DNA from: a virus
Length of the DNA: 62,559 bases
Reading direction: 5' to 3' (one strand)
IMG/VR virus record: IMGVR_UViG_3300021090_000020
Span: 1-62,559 of that record
The translations under genes and the position numbers were made by a program. Below are positions 1 to 7,632 of this stretch, in pieces. The notes under the pieces were generated by a model. It was not told where the DNA came from, made no database searches, and saw only the letters and a program-made list of their open reading frames with translations. The number at the start of each line of letters is the position of its first letter. The stretch's first letter is position 1.

Positions 1-1
1 T

Positions 2-220
2 GTGCTACATGCCGACGATCTAGCAAAGCTTGTCGGTGTGCTCGATCTCAGCACCCGCGTCGACCACGGCACGCCGGTCACGCTGTTTGCCAGCAATCCC
101 GATCTGCCGTTCTTGTGCGGGGGGGGGAAGGATTTGTACGCGGTGGCGGTCGCCGGCGGCACCATCAATCTCGGCGCCACCAACGATCTGACATTCGTGT
201 TCGGCCTTCGCCGGGACTGA
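2..220 (+). CDS. Hypothetical phage virion-associated protein, C-terminal part
   Basis: The reading frame enters from the left window edge and ends at TGA 218-220, giving about 72 residues. It looks like the second half of the small protein that begins at 62349 and runs off the right edge. Related proteins start with a stretch on 'GD.IGG' and end with '(L).FG'; this one ends TFVFGLRRD. Joining the last window base directly to the first breaks the frame, so some codons are missing between the parts. It lies directly before the portal gene (3-nt gap), in the late operon. Function unknown; probably a small structural or decoration protein. Confidence 0.6.
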   Translation: MLHADDLAKLVGVLDLSTRVDHGTPVTLFASNPDLPFLCGGGKDLYAVAVAGGTINLGATNDLTFVFGLRRD

Positions 221-223
221 TCC

Positions 224-2218
224 GTGAAATTCGGCCCGGTCCCACCCAAGCTTCTGCCGCGTCAGGACTCGGCTAAGGTCCTGCTATTGGCGGAGCGCTG
301 GCAGCGCGCCTCCTGGGCGCACGCGCGATGGGCCGAACGAGCCAAGCTTGCGGTCGATTTTTTCGAAGGCCGGCAGTGGACCGAGACGCAGCTCGCCGAG
401 ATGAAGCGGCAAAGTCGTCCGGCCTTCAAGTTCAACATGATTGCGCCATTGGTGCGGTTGATCCTCGGCTATCACCGCGGCAACAAGACCGACATCACCT
501 TCAAGCCCGGCCAGGACATGCGCTCGTCCGAGCAATTGGCCGAGGCGCTCACCCGCATCGAGAAGGTGAACGCCAACGGATCGAAGTTGGAGTTTGTCGA
601 TACTGAAGTGTTCATGGACGGCCTGATTGCCTCGCGCGGGTTCTATGACACGCGGCTGGATTTCGAGCACAACGACCTCGGCGAAATAATGGATCGGGCG
701 GTCGATCCATTCACCGTCAAGATCGACCCGGACGCCGACACCTACGACCTCAACGACAGCGCGTCGTTCCTGCAAACCGACAAGTGGGTGTCGATAGACG
801 AGATCGAATGCGCCTACGGCAGAACGGTGGCGAGCCTGGTACGGCCTTTCATGAGCGGGCAGACGCCATTGGCGCCGCTCTCAAGCCTGGTGCTTAACGA
901 CGACATCACGCCGGTGCGCTTGTTCGGCGAGCGCTCGGAATCGGACCGCATGTTTTGGGACGATTTCTACGGCATGATGGGCGACTTCGTCGATACCCGC
1001 CGCAAGACGATCAGAATGATCGAGACGCAATACAAGGTGGTCGAACCGAAGAACGTCATCATCGACCTGGAGACCGGCGACAAGAAGACCCTGCCAGACG
1101 AATGGGATCAGGAGCGCATCAAGAAGGCACTGCTCTATTGCGAGCAGATCGGCAATCCATGCGTGGTCGAAAACCGCATGGTCGAGCGCATCCACTGGAC
1201 GATCATGGCCGGCGACATGATCCTGTACGACGCGCCGTCGCTCTACGATCGCTACACGCTCACCGGATATTTCCCGTATTTCCGGCGCGGCATGACGCGC
1301 GGCATGGTCGACGACCTGATCGACCCGCAGATGGAGAAGAACAAGCGCCGCTCGGCCAATGTCGAGGCGGCGTCGAAGACAGCGAACGGCGGCTGGCAGT
1401 ACCACGCCGATTCGCTGGACCCTGTGCAGAAGGCTAAGCTGCTTAAGCACGGCTCGTCGCCCGGCTTTAACCTGGAATGGAAGGGTGAGGGCGGCGACAA
1501 GAAGCCCAACATCATCCAGGCCGCGCAGCCCGACATAAAGCAGGAGCGGTTGGAGAAGCAGGCCGACGACGACCTGCGCGCCATTTCCGGGGTGAACGAA
1601 AGCGCGCTCGGGCAATTGGATCGCGTGCAGTCCGGCCGGGCGATCGAGGCACGCCAGCGTCAAGCCGTGCTCTCGGTCCAGATGTACATGGACAATCTCA
1701 AGCGCTCGAAGATGCTGGTCGGGCAAAGCCACCTCGGCATTATCCAAAACCACTACACCGAGCCGCGCATCTACCGGATCATGGGCGAAAACGGCAAGTT
1801 CTCGCAGGTGATGCTCAACCAGGAGCAGGTCGATCCAGCCTCGGGCCTTAAGGCTATCCTCAACGATGTGACAGTCGGCAAATACGAAGTCGTTGTGGAC
1901 GACGCGCCGATCAGCGCGACCTTCTTGAGCGCGCAGTTCGAGGAGATGATGTCGCTGCTGGAAAAAATGGGGCCGGCGCTCGGGCAGAACATGCCGATGT
2001 TTGCCGACCTCATCATGGATTTGTCGTCGCTGCCGCGCAAAGACGAGTGGGTCGCACGCTTCAACGCGCTGGCCGGAGCCGCCGCACAGAACGCGCAACC
2101 GCCGGCCGGCGGCGGCGCAGGTGGGCCTGCCGGTCAACCGGCGCCCCAACCAGGACAGCAAGCCCCGCCGCAAGGCGGCAACGTCGTTGCTATGGTTCCA
2201 CAAGCAGCACAGGCCTGA
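224..2218 (+). CDS. Portal protein (P22 type)
   Basis: This 664-residue protein should form the dodecameric portal ring at the capsid vertex through which DNA is packaged and ejected. The N-terminal third reads as a P22-like portal: an early 'FFEGRQWT' segment, then 'PAFKFNMIAPLVRLILGYHRGN' type wording, and a 'VDPFTVKIDPDA' region. The last ~45 residues are an Ala/Gly/Pro/Gln-rich tail, a common disordered end in this family. The start is GTG 224, 3 nt after the previous stop, with a weak ribosome site. It lies downstream of terminase (through the circle junction) and upstream of scaffold and capsid, the normal head order. Confidence 0.85.
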   Translation: MKFGPVPPKLLPRQDSAKVLLLAERWQRASWAHARWAERAKLAVDFFEGRQWTETQLAEMKRQSRPAFKFNMIAPLVRLILGYHRGNKTDITFKPGQDMRSSEQLAEALTRIEKVNANGSKLEFVDTEVFMDGLIASRGFYDTRLDFEHNDLGEIMDRAVDPFTVKIDPDADTYDLNDSASFLQTDKWVSIDEIECAYGRTVASLVRPFMSGQTPLAPLSSLVLNDDITPVRLFGERSESDRMFWDDFYGMMGDFVDTRRKTIRMIETQYKVVEPKNVIIDLETGDKKTLPDEWDQERIKKALLYCEQIGNPCVVENRMVERIHWTIMAGDMILYDAPSLYDRYTLTGYFPYFRRGMTRGMVDDLIDPQMEKNKRRSANVEAASKTANGGWQYHADSLDPVQKAKLLKHGSSPGFNLEWKGEGGDKKPNIIQAAQPDIKQERLEKQADDDLRAISGVNESALGQLDRVQSGRAIEARQRQAVLSVQMYMDNLKRSKMLVGQSHLGIIQNHYTEPRIYRIMGENGKFSQVMLNQEQVDPASGLKAILNDVTVGKYEVVVDDAPISATFLSAQFEEMMSLLEKMGPALGQNMPMFADLIMDLSSLPRKDEWVARFNALAGAAAQNAQPPAGGGAGGPAGQPAPQPGQQAPPQGGNVVAMVPQAAQA

Positions 2219-2221
2219 CGC

Positions 2222-2791
2222 ATGCTCACGGACAACCAGATCGTCACGGTCACGTTGCTGCGCCGCTTTATGGCGGAGGCGGAGTTCGACGGTGGCGATG
2301 GCCGCTATTATGGCATGATCCGTCTCACCGATGGCCGGCTGTTCTCGCATCATCCCGGCTCACCGACGCTTGCGGCCGAGCAACTGATGTGGGGCTCCGA
2401 CATACTCAACCTCTTGAACAAGGAGCTACACCACGACGGCGCCTGGGTGGTGGTGTTCACCAACCCGGAAATCCCGGCCGACTTCCGCGCTATCGACGCT
2501 GCGCCGCGACATTGGGACTATGGCCGCTACGCGCTGATCTGGCTCGATGAGGACGGCGATCCGCAGTTCACCATGGAATGGGCCAAGGGCGACGGCGAGC
2601 TTGCCGATTTTACCGACGTGCTGCTCGCTGGCCGGCATTCGACGGCGGAGAAGTGCGAAGCCGCATGGCGGATTTGGAGCTCGACGCACAGGGCGCTCGA
2701 TCTCAAGGAAGGGCAGACCTTCAAGCGCGCGCGGGCAAGTCGCAGCGTCGTTATCGAGGCATTGAGTAAGATGCGTCAACGACTGACATGA
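2222..2791 (+). CDS. Hypothetical protein between portal and scaffold
   Basis: A 189-residue soluble protein, ATG 2222, 3 nt after the portal stop. No motif recognised: it is a mixed alpha/beta sequence rich in Trp, Asp and Glu, with a basic C-terminus (residues ~160-189). Its place in the head operon suggests a head-assembly or accessory role, but nothing in the sequence shows this. The stop overlaps the next ATG as ATGA. Confidence 0.7.
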   Translation: MLTDNQIVTVTLLRRFMAEAEFDGGDGRYYGMIRLTDGRLFSHHPGSPTLAAEQLMWGSDILNLLNKELHHDGAWVVVFTNPEIPADFRAIDAAPRHWDYGRYALIWLDEDGDPQFTMEWAKGDGELADFTDVLLAGRHSTAEKCEAAWRIWSSTHRALDLKEGQTFKRARASRSVVIEALSKMRQRLT

Positions 2792-2985
2792 CCCTCATTA
2801 AAAGGGAAGTCCGCCGGCTTGCCTCACAGAACGCCGATCGCTCGCTGATGTATCCGGGCGAACAGGTTCTCACTTGGATCAAGACGCCTGGAATGCCGTG
2901 GATGCTGGCGAGCATTGAACCACGCGAGGAGCGAGCTTGCGGCTCTGGAATAGATCGATCTGCTTCTCAGGCGGCAGCGCCATGA
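2788..2985 (+). CDS. Small hypothetical protein, possibly decayed
   Basis: A 65-codon frame starts by ATGA overlap with the upstream gene. The first ~40 residues (Lys/Arg-rich start, then a 'GMPWMLASIE' stretch) look coding; the rest is low-quality. In another frame, from about 2920 to 3035, a helical Arg/Glu-rich sequence continues (AALE, then after a TAG, DLLLRRQRHERAQRLREEPL). The gene may therefore once have been longer and now be broken by an indel and a nonsense codon. The following 220 bases (2986-3205) hold no other gene. Confidence 0.35.
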   Translation: MTLIKREVRRLASQNADRSLMYPGEQVLTWIKTPGMPWMLASIEPREERACGSGIDRSASQAAAP

Positions 2986-3205
2986 ACGTGCGCAGCGCCT
3001 CCGCGAAGAACCGTTGAAATTAAGGATCATTGATGTCGTTCGGTAATGCCATCGCCGACGCATATCAGTTTTCGCCTTCGCTTTGAAGGCCTCGCTCACC
3101 CGCGAGTAGCTCGGGTTGTTTCCGCCGCCGTCAGCGACATGACGGATGGGCCGCCGCCATACGGGCGCTTCCGCAAAACATCACGCGATAGAGGATGCAC
3201 CACCC

Positions 3206-4378
3206 ATGACCACAGGGAACGATCCCGCTCAGCCTATCCCTACCGATCAGCCGATTCCGCCTGTAGCGGAGACAGCACCAGCCGCAGCCGATCCCAATGC
3301 CCCACCGGCAGTTCCGGATGCAGTGGCCGAAGCCGCCGCCAGGATGCAGGCCGATCCAGACCTGATCGAACTCAGCGAAGCGATCAAAGCGGTTAAAGTC
3401 GAGGAAGCCGCCAAGATCGCGCCCGCAGGGACCGAACTGGTCGAAGGGAAACCCGACGATCCGCTGAAGCCAGTCGTAGCGCAACCGGAACCAAAGCCGG
3501 CAGGGCAACGCCCCGCCGTGCCGATGATCCCGAAGCCGCGGCTTGACGAAGCGCTCGAAGGGAAAAGCAAGGCCGAGCAGCATGCCGCCTACTGGCGCGG
3601 CGTTGCCGAAGCGCGCGGTCAGCCGCAGGCCCAACCAGGCCAGCAGCAGCCTACGCAGAACGCACCGCCAAAGCCGGAGGACAAGCTTGCCACCATTCAC
3701 GCCGCGCAAGATGAACTCGCCGCCAAATTCGACGACGGCAATATCACCTACGCGGACATGAAAAAGCAGGAACGCGCGCTCACCGATCAAGAACAGGCTA
3801 TCCGCGAGGAAATTCTGGTCGCGAAGGTGAAGCCCGCCGACCCGCCGAAGGCGAACGAAGGCGGCGATAAGCTCTATCTCGATCGGCTCACGGTCGACCT
3901 TGAAACGATGCACCCTTGGACGGGGGTGTTCGACCAGGTCGGCACCGACGCGGACTGGGCTTATCTGTCGGGCAAGGCGATGGAAAATCTCGCCGCGCGC
4001 GGCATTGATCCGAAGAACGGCTCGATCGGCACCTACGAATTCCGCAAGGAAATCGCGGTGCTCGCCGATCAATTCGGGCCGTCGCTCGTCGGCGCCCGCG
4101 CCACCGCCGCAGGCATCGCGCTCCCCAATGGTCAACCACCGTCGCAAGGCCAGCAGCAACAGCAGCAACAAAAGCCACTTAGCGCGGAGGCGCAAGCCCG
4201 AGCCGCCAAGTTGACTCTCCAACAGGGCGCCCCGCCGAACCTCTCCGCAATGAGGGGATCGAACGAGGATCCCGCTGCACCCACCGATTCGCGCGTCGAA
4301 AGTCTATCCGACGACGAGATCGCGGCGCTGCCGGCAACTGTCCGCAACAAATTCCTCGGCATAACCGCATCGGGATAA
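3206..4378 (+). CDS. Putative scaffolding protein
   Basis: A 390-residue acidic, Ala/Pro/Gln-rich protein directly upstream of the major capsid gene, the usual place for the scaffold that guides procapsid assembly. Residues 1-60 are Pro/Ala-rich. The middle is charged and helical with Lys/Glu-rich coiled-coil-like stretches (~150-215). A Gln-rich run (QGQQQQQQQ) sits near residue 315. The ATG at 3206 was chosen because AGAGG lies at 3189-3193 and the region before it is not protein-like. No enzymatic motif. Assigned from position and composition, not sequence identity. Confidence 0.65.
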   Translation: MTTGNDPAQPIPTDQPIPPVAETAPAAADPNAPPAVPDAVAEAAARMQADPDLIELSEAIKAVKVEEAAKIAPAGTELVEGKPDDPLKPVVAQPEPKPAGQRPAVPMIPKPRLDEALEGKSKAEQHAAYWRGVAEARGQPQAQPGQQQPTQNAPPKPEDKLATIHAAQDELAAKFDDGNITYADMKKQERALTDQEQAIREEILVAKVKPADPPKANEGGDKLYLDRLTVDLETMHPWTGVFDQVGTDADWAYLSGKAMENLAARGIDPKNGSIGTYEFRKEIAVLADQFGPSLVGARATAAGIALPNGQPPSQGQQQQQQQKPLSAEAQARAAKLTLQQGAPPNLSAMRGSNEDPAAPTDSRVESLSDDEIAALPATVRNKFLGITASG

Positions 4379-4383
4379 AAACC

Positions 4384-5496
4384 ATGGCTACCACTGACTT
4401 TGGCTCCCTCACCGTCGCGCAGAAGCGGGTGTGGGCGGCAACGCTATGGGCGGCTGGTCGCGACCAGTCGTTCTTCTTCGCCAATGGCTTCATCGGTTCG
4501 TCCGGCAGGGACATGAACTCGGTGATCCAGCGCGTCACCGAACTGACCGAGACCGAACGCGGCCTCGAATGCGTCATGCAGCTCGTGCAAGACGCGCAGG
4601 GCGACGGCGTGGTCGGCGACAACGAACTCGACGGCCAGGAAGAAGCGCTGGTCAACGACGCGCAGACCATCCGCATCGACCAAATCCGTCACGGCTTCAA
4701 GTCGAAGGGCGAGATGGCCGAGCAGGCCACCGTTGTCCGCTTCCGCGAGCAGTCCAAGGACAAGCTGTCGTTCTGGCTGCCCGACAAGCTCGACGAGCTG
4801 ATGTTTCTGACGCTCTCGGGCAGGGCCTACACGCTCAAGACCGACGGCTCCACCCGTGTCGGCTCGCAACTCCCCTCGCTGCGCTTTGCCGCCGATGTCG
4901 TGGCACCGTCATCGAGCCGCATTCTGTACGCGGGTTCGGCGACCAGCGAGGCCACGCTGACCACTTCGGACAAGATGTCGTGGGCGACCATCGTTCGCGC
5001 GCGCACCTTGGCCGAGCGCAAGCGCCTGCGTCCGATCAAGTCGGGCGGCAAGAACTATTTTGCCGTGCTGATCTCGTCCGAACAGCGCCGCGATCTCGTG
5101 CTCGATCCGACCTACCAGACCATCCTGCGGTCGGCCGAGAAGGTGGGCGACAAGAACCCGCTGTTTACCGGCGCGATTGCGTCCATCGATGGCGTGGTCA
5201 TCCACAGCCATCAGAAGGTGTTCAACACCTTCGGCCTGTCGTCTGGCTCCAAGTGGGGCGCGGGTTCGACGGTCGATGGCGCGCAGGCGATGTTGCTCGG
5301 CGCGCAAGCCGGCGGCATTGCCATGATCGGCAATATGTTCTGGCGGGAATCGACGCTCAACGACTACGGCAATCGCCCGTCGGTCGGCGCCGGCCGCAAG
5401 ATCGGGATGCTCAAGCCGCAGTTCAAGTCGATCTTCGACAGCAACACCCGGCAGGACTTCGGCACCATCGCGATCAAGACCGCAGCCGCGGCCTAA
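4384..5496 (+). CDS. Major capsid protein (N4gp56 family)
   Basis: A 370-residue protein that forms the icosahedral shell. It has the family hallmarks: an N-terminal arm with 'FGSLTVAQKRVWAATLW', a 'FFFANGFIGSSGRDMNSVIQ' segment, then 'ELTETERG' and a long E-loop-like region, ending in 'QDFGTIAIKTAAAA'. Length and position after the scaffold fit. ATG 4384 follows the scaffold stop by 5 nt. It is followed by a strong hairpin (5522-5550) that may set its expression above the next gene. Confident by motif, though not checked by search. Confidence 0.9.
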   Translation: MATTDFGSLTVAQKRVWAATLWAAGRDQSFFFANGFIGSSGRDMNSVIQRVTELTETERGLECVMQLVQDAQGDGVVGDNELDGQEEALVNDAQTIRIDQIRHGFKSKGEMAEQATVVRFREQSKDKLSFWLPDKLDELMFLTLSGRAYTLKTDGSTRVGSQLPSLRFAADVVAPSSSRILYAGSATSEATLTTSDKMSWATIVRARTLAERKRLRPIKSGGKNYFAVLISSEQRRDLVLDPTYQTILRSAEKVGDKNPLFTGAIASIDGVVIHSHQKVFNTFGLSSGSKWGAGSTVDGAQAMLLGAQAGGIAMIGNMFWRESTLNDYGNRPSVGAGRKIGMLKPQFKSIFDSNTRQDFGTIAIKTAAAA

Positions 5497-5521
5497 CCGC
5501 CAGCCACCACCGAACACACAG

Positions 5522-5550
5522 AGGCCCGCCTCTACAGACGGGGTGGGCCT
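5522..5550 (+). terminator. Hairpin after capsid gene
   Basis: An 11-bp stem (5522-5532 with 5540-5550, two G-U pairs) with a 7-nt loop. It is followed by TCACCCC rather than a T-run, so it may act as a partial terminator or mRNA 3'-end stabiliser. Confidence 0.55.
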
Positions 5551-5586
5551 TCACCCCTTCACGCGTTCAAACGAAAGAGCACTCTC

Positions 5587-6270
5587 ATGACTGCTTATCG
5601 CGAGTATCGCATCCAGTTGAAGGATGCGGCGACGGGCAAGACCATCATCACGGCTGGCGGTGCGTGCCATGTCGCGACGGCGGGCTCCCCCGACAAGGCG
5701 ACCCTGTACGACAAAGACGGTGCGGCGCTCGCCAATCCGATCACCCCGACCCGCGGCTTCCTCAACTTCTTCACGCTCGACAGCGTGGCCTCGGTCGATC
5801 TCTACATCCAGGCGCCCGGTGGGCAATTCGCGGTCGAGGCCGGCGTGTCCGCCGGCGGGCCGAACGAAATCCTGATCGACACCGCCAACAAGCTGCATTT
5901 CTACAAAATCCCGTTCTCGATCGCCGACAGTGTTGCGGCGACCGAGAAGGACACGGGATTTGATCTGCCGGCCTACGCGGCCGTGCTGGATCGCCTGCAC
6001 GGCGCTGGCATCCAGGTCACGGCGATCGACGCCACCGAAACGATCGACGTCGGCACCCTCACTGGGGAAACCGGCGCCGATCCGAATGGGCTTAATGCTG
6101 CGGCGGTGCTCGACAATCTCGGCCTGTTGGCCGGCACCAACGGCGCGCTCCATTCCTCGAACGCGCCGTACATGTCGGACGCCAATGCTTCGAAGTCGAT
6201 CAGCTACACGCTGACGGCGGGCTCCGATACGGCGAAGGGCTACATCCTACTGCCGGTCGTCCTCGTCTAA
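5587..6270 (+). CDS. Hypothetical structural protein, possible decoration or head fibre
   Basis: A 227-residue protein, ATG 5587, sitting alone between two hairpins right after the capsid gene. It is beta-rich with many Gly, Thr, Ala and Asp residues, no membrane segment and no catalytic motif. The composition and the isolated position between hairpins are typical of abundant capsid-associated (decoration or head fibre) proteins, which is inference. It ends in a hydrophobic strand (GYILLPVVLV). Confidence 0.6.
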   Translation: MTAYREYRIQLKDAATGKTIITAGGACHVATAGSPDKATLYDKDGAALANPITPTRGFLNFFTLDSVASVDLYIQAPGGQFAVEAGVSAGGPNEILIDTANKLHFYKIPFSIADSVAATEKDTGFDLPAYAAVLDRLHGAGIQVTAIDATETIDVGTLTGETGADPNGLNAAAVLDNLGLLAGTNGALHSSNAPYMSDANASKSISYTLTAGSDTAKGYILLPVVLV

Positions 6271-6299
6271 CCGGATCGTCAGCACTTCCACGAAATCCA

Positions 6300-6326
6300 A
6301 CGGCCGGGGTTTGCAGCCCCGGCCGT
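6300..6326 (+). terminator. Hairpin terminator
   Basis: A perfect 10-bp GC stem (6300-6309 with 6317-6326) and 7-nt loop between two structural genes. No U-tract follows (CATTGC), so termination is probably partial. Confidence 0.6.
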
Positions 6327-6355
6327 CATTGCATCCAACCGGAGAAACACCGCCG

Positions 6356-6880
6356 ATGACGAAACTCAGCGACATCATTGCCGCCACAGCCACAAACGCC
6401 GCCGACAGCGCCATGCTGGTGCTCGATCCGACCGCCAAGGACGGGCCGCGGGTGCACGAAATGCGGGTCAACGATTCGGTCAAGCCGTTCACGTTCGAGC
6501 CGGGCAAAGGTCTGCCGTTGCCGACCGCCATCGCCATCAAGTTCCTGGCCAAAGGCTTCAAGCTGGTCGACGACAAGGGCAGCCTGATCCCCTGGCAGCT
6601 CCGCCCCAAGCAGCCAGATGAGTTGGGCGCCGGCGAATCCATCAAGCTCTCCGATAACGAGACCATCGCCCGCGTCGACGAATTGTCGACCGAAGCGCTG
6701 CTGCAGCGCGCGCTCGAAATGCCGGGCGGCGAGCAGTTCGCCGCCAAAGGCGAACGCGGCGCCATGATCGACTTCATCGTGGCAACGACCATCGCGCGCA
6801 ACAAGGCGAAGGTTTCAACGCAATCCGAACTCGGCGACGATGAATTTGTGCCCGAGGCGGAAGCCGAAGAAGCTGCCTAA
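6356..6880 (+). CDS. Hypothetical virion-operon protein
   Basis: A 174-residue soluble protein with no recognised domain. ATG 6356 has GGAGA at 6341-6345. The middle resembles a small beta domain ('PGKGLPLPTAIAIKFLAKGFKLVD'); the C-terminus is acidic (VPEAEAEEAA). Position between the capsid-associated protein and the gp4-like adaptor suggests a minor head or connector component. Confidence 0.6.
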   Translation: MTKLSDIIAATATNAADSAMLVLDPTAKDGPRVHEMRVNDSVKPFTFEPGKGLPLPTAIAIKFLAKGFKLVDDKGSLIPWQLRPKQPDELGAGESIKLSDNETIARVDELSTEALLQRALEMPGGEQFAAKGERGAMIDFIVATTIARNKAKVSTQSELGDDEFVPEAEAEEAA

Positions 6881-6885
6881 GCCCG

Positions 6886-7629
6886 ATGTCGCGCCTGCGC
6901 ACGGCCAAGGAAATCTGCGAGGAAGCGCTCGGCGCAATCGGGGCGTTCCCTGTTACCGACAGTGCGGCCGATCCCGAGGCACTGCGCCGTGCAATAAACT
7001 GGCTCGACATCATCATGGCCGAGCGTGCCGGCGTGGGAAGGCTGTTCTCGCTCATTCCGGCCACGCTGCCGATTCCGCTGACCAACGGCACCACGCAATA
7101 CAATCTCAACACCGCGCTCGGCGCCGATCTGCCGCTCGATCATGTGCAGTTTCCGGTCAAGGCGTGGCTCGAAGATGCCGCTGAAAATCGCACGCCGATC
7201 GAGATAGTCACGCGCGACAAGTTCGAAAATGTCTACAAGGAGAACGACACCGGCGCGCCGGTGATGATCCACATCGATCGCCTGTCGGCCACGCCGATAC
7301 TGCGCATCTATCCTACGCCAGCGAGCGACGATCCGACCGCGTGGACGCTCAAGCTGGTGGTGCAGACTTATGCCCCCAACGTCTCGCCCGGCGGCGTGAC
7401 CGGGATGCAGCCATCGGCCTCGATCCTGACGAAATTCAGTCAGGCGTGGCAGCGCTGGTTGATCTTCCAGCTCGCATCCGACTTGGGCTCCGGCCCGATC
7501 CACAAGCTGCCGCAGGCCAGCATCAACAATTTTGAGAGCAAGGCGAAAGCCTCGCTTGCTTTGTTATTGGCCTTCGAAAACCGCGAGCACGACGACGAAA
7601 TTCCCGTCTGCCAAGCGCACGGTATGTAA
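6886..7629 (+). CDS. Head-tail adaptor / tail accessory factor, P22 gp4-like
   Basis: A 247-residue protein that probably binds the portal and closes the head. The start 'TAKEICEEALGAIGAFPVTDSAADPEALRRAINWLDIIMAERAG' style helix pair (residues ~5-50) is the usual opening of gp4-type adaptors. The rest alternates beta strands and ends in helices rich in Phe/Trp. The gene sits 5 nt after the upstream gene and 3 nt before the tail fibre. The family call rests on the N-terminal pattern and order; an equivalent adaptor fold of another family is possible. Confidence 0.55.
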   Translation: MSRLRTAKEICEEALGAIGAFPVTDSAADPEALRRAINWLDIIMAERAGVGRLFSLIPATLPIPLTNGTTQYNLNTALGADLPLDHVQFPVKAWLEDAAENRTPIEIVTRDKFENVYKENDTGAPVMIHIDRLSATPILRIYPTPASDDPTAWTLKLVVQTYAPNVSPGGVTGMQPSASILTKFSQAWQRWLIFQLASDLGSGPIHKLPQASINNFESKAKASLALLLAFENREHDDEIPVCQAHGM

Positions 7630-7632
7630 TCA

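Noticed and set aside
881-2353. Long minus-strand frame (490 codons) opposite the portal gene
   Set aside because: Low-quality Arg/Ala/Leu/His-rich sequence, a mirror of the GC-biased portal codons; no motif and no ribosome site.
3131-4222. Minus-strand frame (363 codons) opposite the scaffold gene
   Set aside because: Leu/Arg/Gly-rich shadow; no coherent domain.
4431-5963. Long plus-strand frame (510 codons) over the capsid gene
   Set aside because: Arg/Gln/His/Ala-rich out-of-frame reading of capsid codons; runs across the hairpin and into the next gene.
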